The notes beneath the pieces are model-generated. The model was given only the letters and a program-made list of their open reading frames with translations. It was not told where the DNA came from and ran no database searches. 19,809 bases of DNA from JANNMJ01 sp031397815. Its GTDB lineage: Bacteria; Bacteroidota; Bacteroidia; Cytophagales; Hymenobacteraceae. The stretch spans positions 1 through 19,809 of the forward strand of contig JANNMJ010000012.1 of NCBI GenBank assembly GCA_031397815.1. The letters run 5' to 3'. The stretch's first letter is position 1. The number at the start of each line of letters is the position of its first letter. Position numbers and translations under genes: made by a program. Below, piece by piece: positions 6,565 to 12,913 of the stretch.

Positions 6565-8415
6565 GTGCTCATCCTATTTCCTACGCGGCGCCGGCTGGTT
6601 GGCGCGCTTTGGCTGCTGTTGCTGATAGTCAGCAGCAGCGGGCCGGTGAAGGGCGCTACTGAACCGGTCGGGCCACCGCCACTCGATTCGCTGCGGGCGC
6701 GCCTTAAGCAGCCGGGGCTGCCCGATTCGGTGCGACTGAGCTACATGATGATGCTCAGCGCGCTGCTGCACACGTCCGACCTGACGAGTGCGCGCCAGTA
6801 CGCCGAGCAGAGCGTGGCACTGGCGCACCGCGTCGGGCGCCCGAAACTGGAGATTTACGCCCTCAATAATCTGGCGGCGATGTATTACTACACCGGCGAT
6901 TACCCCGCCGCGCAGCGCACTTTCGAACAGACGCTCAAGGCCAGCCAACGTGCCCAATTACCGGCCTACATCGCGAGTGCTTGGATTGGGCTGGGGAACG
7001 TGGCGCAGGAGCTGGGGAATATCAAGCGGGCGCTGGGGCACTTCGAGCGCGCCCGGCAAGCCTATGCGGCCATGACGCCGCCGAACACCGACGGGCAGCT
7101 ACTCGTCCTCTATAACTCGGGCAATGCGTACAACCTGCTGCATCAGCCCCAGAAAGCGGCGCAGGCGTTTCGGCAGGCGCGGGCGCTGATTGGGCCTACC
7201 ACCGGCGTGCATCTGCGGGTGCAGGTTTTGGGCGGATTGGCGGGTTGTCAGCTTCAGGCGCGGCAGCTGGATTCGGCGCAGGCGACGGCGATTGCGGCGT
7301 TGGCGCTGGCGCGCAAAGGGCAGGATTTACGCGGCGAGGCGGCTATTCGCAGTCAGCTCGCGGAGACTTATCTGGCAATCTCGCAGCCCGCCAATGCGCG
7401 CACCGAAGCGGCGCAGGCGCTCGCGCTCGCCCGGCAGGTCGACAACCCGTTCGAGGAAGAAAATGCGCTGAATATTCTCGCCACCGCGCTGCACGCGCTG
7501 CGACGGCCGGAAGCGTACGATACGCTGCGCACGTACCTGACGCTGCACGATACGCTGTTCGCGCAGGACCGGACCGATGCCATCATCACCGCGCAAACCC
7601 GTTTTGATGTGGCAGGACAGAAGGCGCGGATTAAGGCGCTGGAGCAGCAGCGGCGGATTACGGCTCTCGAAACCGACCGGCGGGCGCTCCAAACCCGGTG
7701 GATTGTAGGGTGGTTGGCGGCGCTCGTGGTGGGCGTGGCGGCGGGGCTTTCGTGGCTCTACCGGCGGCGGCAGGCGCGGCACGATACGGCTCTGCGCACG
7801 CGCCTCGCGGCCGATTTGCACGACGATGTAGGCTCGCTCCTGAGTCAGATTGCGCTCCAAAGCGACCTCCTCCACGAGGGGCTGATGCCGGTGGAGCAGC
7901 AACCCGCGCAATGGGCGGAAGTGGCCGGAAGCAGCCGGATGGCGATTCGGCAGCTCAACGATGTGGTCTGGAGCCTGGATGCTCATAATGACACCGTCCC
8001 CGACCTCCTCAACCGCCTCCGCGATTACGCCCACGAGCTGCTCCCGCCGACCGGGCGCGACGTCCGCTTCCACGCCGACCCCGCCCTCACCACCGGCAGC
8101 CTATCCACCTCGGTGCGCCGAAATCTGTACCTGATTTACAAGGAAGCGCTCCACAACATCCTCAAATACGCCCCCACCGATTGCTGCGTGACCGTCACGC
8201 TCAGCAGCGCCGCCGACCGCCTGACGCTCGCCGTCAGCAACGACAGCCCGACGGTGGCGACGCCCGCCGTTAACCCGGCGCGGACGTCGGGCCACGGCCT
8301 GCGCAACATCCGCGACCGCGCCGTGGCCCTCGGCGGCACCGCCACGGCCGGGCCGCTCGCCGAAGGCGGGTTCAGCGTGCAGGTGAGCGTGCCGCTTGGG
8401 GACACGCGGGCGTAA
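6565..8415 (+). CDS. TPR-repeat membrane sensor histidine kinase
   Basis: This 616-residue protein is a LytS/NarX-like (HisKA_3) kinase. A signal peptide or membrane anchor lies at about 11-30. TPR-like repeats fill roughly 60-320 and form the presumed external sensor. A coiled stretch (340-376) precedes one transmembrane helix at about 378-399. The phospho-acceptor is H419 in ADLHDDVGSLLSQ, the N-box is KEALHNILKY (N531) and the glycine motif GHGLRNIRDRA is at about 576. The usual D-N-G of the G1 box reads NDSP (559-562). No receiver or HTH follows, so it needs a separate regulator, probably the one at 11968-12603. The GTG at 6565 is the only sensible start: an in-frame stop lies at 6547 and the hydrophobic leader begins immediately. 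TATTCTTG at 6533-6540 is a one-mismatch -7-like box, without a clear -33 partner. Confidence 0.93.
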   Translation: MLILFPTRRRLVGALWLLLLIVSSSGPVKGATEPVGPPPLDSLRARLKQPGLPDSVRLSYMMMLSALLHTSDLTSARQYAEQSVALAHRVGRPKLEIYALNNLAAMYYYTGDYPAAQRTFEQTLKASQRAQLPAYIASAWIGLGNVAQELGNIKRALGHFERARQAYAAMTPPNTDGQLLVLYNSGNAYNLLHQPQKAAQAFRQARALIGPTTGVHLRVQVLGGLAGCQLQARQLDSAQATAIAALALARKGQDLRGEAAIRSQLAETYLAISQPANARTEAAQALALARQVDNPFEEENALNILATALHALRRPEAYDTLRTYLTLHDTLFAQDRTDAIITAQTRFDVAGQKARIKALEQQRRITALETDRRALQTRWIVGWLAALVVGVAAGLSWLYRRRQARHDTALRTRLAADLHDDVGSLLSQIALQSDLLHEGLMPVEQQPAQWAEVAGSSRMAIRQLNDVVWSLDAHNDTVPDLLNRLRDYAHELLPPTGRDVRFHADPALTTGSLSTSVRRNLYLIYKEALHNILKYAPTDCCVTVTLSSAADRLTLAVSNDSPTVATPAVNPARTSGHGLRNIRDRAVALGGTATAGPLAEGGFSVQVSVPLGDTRA

Positions 8416-8490
8416 GAGGCGGCTTTTTCCTTCGGAAATCAATCCGTGGGAATCAATCCCCCTAAAACCGCCCCCCCACCCGATGCGTGG

Positions 8491-8520
8491 TTTTCCGCCT
8501 GTACATCCCGTGTACATTTG
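8491..8520 (+). promoter_or_regulatory. Candidate Bacteroidota sigma-A promoter for the propeller kinase
   Basis: TACATTTG at 8513-8520 fits the Bacteroidota -7 consensus TAnnTTTG exactly. A TTTT at 8491-8494 lies 18 bases upstream, near the expected position of the TTTG -33 box. The GTG start of the kinase follows 22 bases after the -7 box. The element includes a direct repeat, TGTACAT, separated by CCCG. If real, the second kinase can be transcribed independently of the first. Confidence 0.45.
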
Positions 8521-8542
8521 CTGTTAACCTTCGCTCTCTCTG

Positions 8543-11500
8543 GTGCGGCACCCTCGGTATTGGCTTCTCATCGTCATACTCCTGCTCGGCGGCCTGTTGC
8601 GGGCCCTTCCGTTGGTGGCGGAATCGTGGCAGCGTGACCCGATTCTGAGTCAGCTGCTTATCAAGCAGATGGTGACCGACAAGGCCGGTTATCGCTGGAT
8701 CGCCTCTGATATCGGTGTCCTCCGTTACGACGGTTACGAGCTGGTGCCCCTGCGGAAGCTGCTGCGCCCCGGCACCCGGCCCGCGCCCGAGCGGCAGGCG
8801 CTTTCGCTCACCCTCGACCACGGCGGGTACCTCTGGATGGGGACGCAAAGCGGACTTTACCGCTTCAACCCCCGCACCGGCGACGTGCTGAGCGTATCGC
8901 TCCCGAACCTCAGACCCGCGCTCGGCATTGGGGTCATCACGCTGTTCTGCCACCCAGTTTCGGGGCAGCTTTGGGTAGGGTACGATGCCCACAACGTGGC
9001 CGTCCTCGACCCCCAGCACCCGCAGCGCCCCGTGGCGCCACCCCGCCGACTGCGCAGCGGCGCCTATTTCTTTCAGACCGACGGTAGCGCCGACGGTGTC
9101 TGGGTATCGTTGCGGCAAGTCAATTGGCCGGTTCAGCAATTTTATTCCGACTCGCTTCAGCCCGGCGTTGCTCATCTGCGGCCCACCGGGATGCCGGAGC
9201 AGACCTTAGGCACGCGCTGTTTTATGGTGCCGATACCGGGCACCGCGCCGCTGCGGCTGTTCAGCGCGAGCGCCCTCTTCGAGGCCACCCCCGATGGCCG
9301 CCTGCGCGAGCTGCAACGCTGGCTACCGGAGGGGAACGAGGACAATTTTCGGCTTCAGATTCCTTCTCCTACTGATAGCGTCCGCGAGTGGGCGTCGCAG
9401 GGGTACCGGCTGCGGTTGCTGGTGCGCGGCCCGCACGCGGGCCAGATTCAGCGCGACACGCTCCGGTTCGACGACGGCCCGCTCGACCATCGCCACTCGT
9501 TCGTGTTGGAGCAAGACCCGCTCGGTATTCAGTGGTGCTACTCGCAATTCTGGCGCGGCGCTTACAAGCAGCCCGCCTCGCGCCGCCCGGTGGCCGAGCC
9601 GCAGCGGCTGGCTTCGGGGCGCCCCACGCCGAGTACGCGCGGCATCCTGCGCCTGCCCGACGGCCGCTTGCTGCTGGGCGCTTACGGCGGGCCGCTGACC
9701 CAAGCCGCTGACTCGCCGACTGCGCCGCTGCGCCCGCTGCGGGTCTACGAGAACGGCCGACCGCGCTTGCCGCTCGGCTACGATTTGCTGCGCACCCGCG
9801 CCAATCAGGTTCTTTGGACCGAAGAGTTTCGCGGGTTTTCGCTTTTCGATTACCGCACCAACACGCTCCAATCGCTCCGCTACGCTACCCCTGATGTTCC
9901 GGCGCACGGCCGGGCGCAATGCCTCTTTGAAGACCACACCGGGCAGGTTTGGGGTGGCACCGAAACGGGCCTTTATCGCCTCGACCCCACCCGGCTGCTC
10001 GCCCGGCGCTACGCTCCTACGCAACCCGGTCAGCACCTACCGCCGCTCGAAATCCTCGACATCGCCGAAGACGTCGGCACCCGCTCGCTGTGGCTCGCTA
10101 CCACCACGGGCGTCTATCTGCTGACACCGGCCACCGGTTGGTTTGAGCGCGTCGGCGATTCGCTCGCTCCCCGCCCTTTACCCACCAACAAGGCGCTGTG
10201 CATCGCCTCCGCCGGACCGGGGCGCGCGTGGGTCGGCACGATGGCCGACGGCCTGTTGCTCGTCGACCGCCGCGCCGGACTGGTGCAGCAGCTCGGGCTG
10301 GCCGAGGGGCTGCCGAGCAACGCGGTTTGCACGGTATTGCGGCGCCCGGACGGCTCCGTGTGGGCGGGCACTTTCGCCGGGTTAGTGCATTACTCGCCGC
10401 AGGCGCAAAGTCTGGCCGTGTTCGGCACCGCTGATGGGTTGGCGAATCCGGAGTTCAACCGAAATTCCGCTTACGCCGAGCCCGGCTCCGATGTGGTATG
10501 GTTCGGCGGAGTGGGTGGGCTGCACCGTATCCGGACCTCTGCCGCGCAAGGGGCCGCGCCGCGCTCAGCGGGTCGGCTGCTGCTGACGGCTATCGGCGAG
10601 GCCGGGGGTGGCAGCGATTCGACTTCTTCCATCAAACCCCTGCTCACGAATCAGCACCTCCCCACGCTGCATCTCTCCGCCGAGCCGAGCGCGTTCGTGG
10701 AGCTGCGGCTGGCGCTGAGCGACCTCAACCTCCCCGCGCTCACGCACTACGCGTACCGGCTGCGGCGGACGAGCACGCCCACGTTCTCGGCGTGGCTCCC
10801 GACCACCCGACGCCTGATGCTCCGCAGCCTTCCGGCGGGGGATTATGAGGTCGAAGTGCGCGCCGAAACTGCCAGTGGGCGCATCGCCGGTAACACGATT
10901 CGCGTCCGCCTCCACGCCGCCCGCGTGTGGTGGCAGCACCCGGTGGCGTGGGCGCTCGGCGCGGCGCTGCTGGTGGCGCTGGGGTACCTGCTGTTCTGGC
11001 TGCAAGGGCGCCGGGCACGCCGGGAAGCCCGGCTGCGCGAAGAGCTGGCGGCGAACCTGCACGATGAAGTCGGGACGCTGCTCACCAAAATCAGCCTGAT
11101 GGCCGAAATGCTTCAGCAGCCGAATGCTTTGGTGCGTACGGCTGATTCGGGTGCTGATTCGCACGCTGATTCGTCCGAAAATTCACCTGCTGATTCGCGC
11201 GCTGTGGTCACCGCGCCGGGCGTCGTCAGTCCGCCGCGTCAACTGGCGTCGCAGCTTACGTCGGGCTTGTTGGCGAACAGTCGCGCCGCCGCCGAGGCCA
11301 TGCGCGATGTGGTCTGGAGCATCGACTCGCGCGCCGATTCCGTGGCGGCGCTCCTCGACCGGATGCACGATTACCTCGATCAGCTCGCCGGTTCCGCTGG
11401 CCCCGCTTACGAGTTCACCGCCGACCCGCTCGCGCGCCTGCAATCGCTGCGGCCGGTGGTGCGGAAGCACATTTATTTGATTTTCAAGGAAGCAGTCGCC

Positions 11501-11737
11501 AACTCGCTGCGGCACGGCAAGGGCGCCACGCTACTGCAAGTCCGGCTGGTGCGGGAAGGCAACGCCTTCCTGCTGGAAGTCCTCGACGATGGGCACGCCG
11601 CCGCCGCCACCGGGCGCAGCGGGCAGGGGCTACGCAACATGGCCACCCGCGCCAAAACGCTGGGCGGCACGCTGGAAGCCGGGCCGCGGGCAGATGGGAA
11701 GGAAGGGTTTAGCGTGCGGTTGCGGGTTAGGGGATAA
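8543..11737 (+). CDS. Two-component regulator propeller / Y_Y_Y sensor histidine kinase
   Basis: This 1064-residue membrane kinase has a signal peptide at about 7-26. A large periplasmic sensor of Reg_prop-type beta-propeller repeats follows (for example GGYLWMGTQSGLYRFNP, GQVWGGTETGLYRLDP and GSVWAGTFAGLVHYSP). A Y_Y_Y domain lies at about 710-790 and a transmembrane helix at about 798-822. The HisKA_3 region has H840 in ANLHDEVGTLLTK, the N-box is KEAVANSLRHG (K982 onward), and the ATP-binding glycines are DDGH and GQGLRNM. Unlike hybrid HTCS proteins that share this sensor architecture, it has no receiver or AraC domain and must use a separate regulator. A repeat-derived insertion enlarges the loop between the two dimerisation helices. 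The GTG start at 8543 places the hydrophobic leader at the N-terminus and follows a promoter-like box. The preceding kinase ends 127 bp upstream. Confidence 0.94.
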   Translation: MRHPRYWLLIVILLLGGLLRALPLVAESWQRDPILSQLLIKQMVTDKAGYRWIASDIGVLRYDGYELVPLRKLLRPGTRPAPERQALSLTLDHGGYLWMGTQSGLYRFNPRTGDVLSVSLPNLRPALGIGVITLFCHPVSGQLWVGYDAHNVAVLDPQHPQRPVAPPRRLRSGAYFFQTDGSADGVWVSLRQVNWPVQQFYSDSLQPGVAHLRPTGMPEQTLGTRCFMVPIPGTAPLRLFSASALFEATPDGRLRELQRWLPEGNEDNFRLQIPSPTDSVREWASQGYRLRLLVRGPHAGQIQRDTLRFDDGPLDHRHSFVLEQDPLGIQWCYSQFWRGAYKQPASRRPVAEPQRLASGRPTPSTRGILRLPDGRLLLGAYGGPLTQAADSPTAPLRPLRVYENGRPRLPLGYDLLRTRANQVLWTEEFRGFSLFDYRTNTLQSLRYATPDVPAHGRAQCLFEDHTGQVWGGTETGLYRLDPTRLLARRYAPTQPGQHLPPLEILDIAEDVGTRSLWLATTTGVYLLTPATGWFERVGDSLAPRPLPTNKALCIASAGPGRAWVGTMADGLLLVDRRAGLVQQLGLAEGLPSNAVCTVLRRPDGSVWAGTFAGLVHYSPQAQSLAVFGTADGLANPEFNRNSAYAEPGSDVVWFGGVGGLHRIRTSAAQGAAPRSAGRLLLTAIGEAGGGSDSTSSIKPLLTNQHLPTLHLSAEPSAFVELRLALSDLNLPALTHYAYRLRRTSTPTFSAWLPTTRRLMLRSLPAGDYEVEVRAETASGRIAGNTIRVRLHAARVWWQHPVAWALGAALLVALGYLLFWLQGRRARREARLREELAANLHDEVGTLLTKISLMAEMLQQPNALVRTADSGADSHADSSENSPADSRAVVTAPGVVSPPRQLASQLTSGLLANSRAAAEAMRDVVWSIDSRADSVAALLDRMHDYLDQLAGSAGPAYEFTADPLARLQSLRPVVRKHIYLIFKEAVANSLRHGKGATLLQVRLVREGNAFLLEVLDDGHAAAATGRSGQGLRNMATRAKTLGGTLEAGPRADGKEGFSVRLRVRG
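11141..11200 (+). repeat. 12-bp in-frame repeat encoding ADSx in the kinase loop
   Basis: GCTGATTCG occurs at 11141, 11153, 11165 and 11189, on a 12-base period with one diverged unit at 11177. It encodes the low-complexity segment ADSGADSHADSSENSPADSR at about residues 867-886. It lies between the phospho-accepting helix and the second helix of the dimerisation domain. Confidence 0.9.
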
Positions 11738-11755
11738 TTCTCACAAACACGCGCA

Positions 11756-11807
11756 AATCGCGGACGTGAATCGCGGACGTGAATCGCGGACACGAATCGC
11801 GCGGGGC
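11756..11807. repeat. Three 13-bp direct repeats after the kinase gene
   Basis: AATCGCGGACGTG occurs at 11756-11768 and 11769-11781, followed by AATCGCGGACACG at 11782-11794 and a partial fourth copy (AATCGCG) from 11795. The last partial copy is also the outer end of the inverted repeat that follows, so the two elements are fused. The array begins about 20 bp after the stop codon of the propeller kinase. Confidence 0.9.
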
Positions 11808-11935
11808 TCTGCCCCGTGCGGGCTATTCGCGGGACTCTGGCCCGCAACGGCGGTTGAGCGCATTCCTACATACCCAGCACGCGGCAGGCGAGACGCCTGC
11901 TAATAGTTACACACGGGGCAGAGCCCCGCGCGATT
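11795..11935. repeat. Element bounded by perfect 24-bp inverted repeats
   Basis: The arm at 11795-11818 begins AATCGCGCGGGGCTCTGCC. The arm at 11912-11935 is its exact 24-base reverse complement; 93 bases separate them. Each arm is itself a hairpin (CGGGGC TCT GCCCCG). The interior contains another perfect hairpin, GCAGGCG AGA CGCCTGC at 11884-11900. This resembles a short non-autonomous dispersed element with no coding capacity. It fills most of the gap between two convergent genes and may also stop transcription from both sides. AT-rich direct repeats of the TTTGTAC type follow at 11936-11961. Confidence 0.85.
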
Positions 11936-11967
11936 TTGTACTTTGTACTTCGTATTTTGTATACGGC

Positions 11968-12603
11968 TCACAACTCCCCACGCGCGGCGCGGCGCATCAG
12001 CTCGGTGCGGCCGTCGGTGACTTGGAGTTTTTTGTAGACGCGCTTGATGTATGTGCGGACGGTTTCGGGGGAAATCTCGTAGCGGGCGGCGATTTGCTTG
12101 TCGGTGCGGCCGTCGATGATGGCTTCGAGGACTTCTTTTTCGCGGGCGCTCAGGACGTCGGGTTGGCGGCTGGGGGCGGGTTTGAAGTGCGCCAACACGC
12201 GGCGCGCGACGGCGCGGCTCATCGGTGCGCCGCCTTCGTGGACTTCGATGATGGCGGCTTTAATCTGCGCCAATGATGAGTTTTTGAGGACGTAACCGCC
12301 CGCCCCGCGGCACAGCGCCTGATAGATATGGTCGGGGTCTTCGAAGACGGTGTGCATCAGCAGCTCCACGTCCGGTAGCCGCGCGGTAATGAGGGGGATG
12401 GCGTCGAGGCCGCTCAGGCCGGGCAGGCCGATATCGAGCAGCACCACTTGCGGCGGGAGCGCATCGGGGAGCTGCCGCAGAAAGTCTTCCACGGAATCGG
12501 CCAAAAGGACGCAGACCAGCTCCGGCTGCTGACTCATGTACAGATGAACGAGCGCGCGGATATCCGGGTCGTCCTCGACGATTGCCAAGCGGATAGAAGC
12601 CAT
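11968..12603 (-). CDS. NarL/LuxR-type response regulator
   Basis: This 211-residue DNA-binding response regulator has an N-terminal receiver with an acidic pocket (E10, D11, D12), phospho-acceptor D57 in LLDIGLPG, the switch Thr in HTVFED (T85) and the conserved lysine K107 in YVLKNS. A LuxR-type helix-turn-helix occupies about 151-205 (LSAREKEVLEAI, KQIAARYEISPETVRTYIK). The ATG at 12603 is used because the receiver begins immediately (MASIRLAIVEDD). The frame stays open to 12795, but that extra stretch runs through palindromic repeats. It converges on the two HisKA_3 kinases, the class that normally pairs with NarL-type regulators, and is divergent from the giant surface protein gene. Its partnership with those kinases and any control of that gene are inferences. 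Confidence 0.94.
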   Translation of the reverse strand: MASIRLAIVEDDPDIRALVHLYMSQQPELVCVLLADSVEDFLRQLPDALPPQVVLLDIGLPGLSGLDAIPLITARLPDVELLMHTVFEDPDHIYQALCRGAGGYVLKNSSLAQIKAAIIEVHEGGAPMSRAVARRVLAHFKPAPSRQPDVLSAREKEVLEAIIDGRTDKQIAARYEISPETVRTYIKRVYKKLQVTDGRTELMRRAARGEL

Positions 12604-12702
12604 TGATTTGAGGGAGAGGAGTGGAGCAGGCAGGAGCGCGCACGAAAACCGCAGCGGAACCGCGACTAAGGAGCGAACAAAGGGCGACCAAAGCGTGCCG
12701 AA

Positions 12703-12756
12703 ACCGCCCCGTTTCGCCCCGCAAAGAACGCGTTGCAAAGGGAGCGAAACGGCGGT
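12703..12756. repeat. Imperfect palindrome in the divergent intergenic region
   Basis: ACCGCC (12703-12708) plus GTTTCGC (12711-12717) pair with GCGAAAC (12744-12750) plus GGCGGT (12751-12756). This gives a 13-bp stem with a two-base bulge and a 26-base loop containing the palindrome AACGCGTT. It could be a regulator-binding region or simply part of a dispersed repeat. The flanking 12604-12702 has no gene I can support. Confidence 0.65.
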
Positions 12757-12762
12757 ATCGTC

Positions 12763-12806
12763 GCAATGGGGGCTTGTCCCCAGACATGGGGACAAGCCCC
12801 CATTGC
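12763..12806. repeat. Perfect 19-bp inverted repeat upstream of the giant gene
   Basis: GCAATGGGGGCTTGTCCCC at 12763-12781 and its exact reverse complement at 12788-12806 are separated by six bases (AGACAT). It would form a very stable cruciform or RNA hairpin. It lies 108 bp before the chosen start of the giant gene and overlaps the proposed -33 box. The sequence looks like a dispersed repeat, but its position would let it influence transcription in both directions. Confidence 0.9.
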
Positions 12807-12834
12807 GGGTGCCTATATGTTGCCCCGAATTTTG
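12803..12834 (+). promoter_or_regulatory. Candidate promoter of the giant surface protein gene
   Basis: TTG at 12803-12805 and GAATTTTG at 12827-12834 (one mismatch to TAnnTTTG) are separated by 21 bases, matching the spacing of Bacteroidota sigma-A promoters. The start codon at 12914 lies 79 bases further on. The -33 element falls in the right arm of the 19-bp inverted repeat. Confidence 0.35.
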
Positions 12835-12913
12835 TCAAACTCTATCTCCGCGCGCTGCTCCGGCAACTTCCGCGGTCAGCACTTCTCTCTCGTCATCATT
12901 ACCCATCTCGATT

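Noticed and set aside
6294..6662. 122-codon plus-strand frame between the MocA-like gene and the TPR kinase
   Set aside because: It translates through the GC palindrome and overlaps the kinase signal peptide in another frame; its product is Pro/Arg/Gly-rich with no domain.
12604..12795. 64-residue upstream extension of the response regulator
   Set aside because: It also runs through the palindromic repeats, and receiver domains of this family begin a few residues before the EDD motif, as from 12603.
12608..12913. 102-residue upstream extension of the giant protein
   Set aside because: It translates through both palindromes, overlaps only non-coding sequence, and would bury the signal peptide. 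ATG 12914 is followed immediately by a classical signal peptide.
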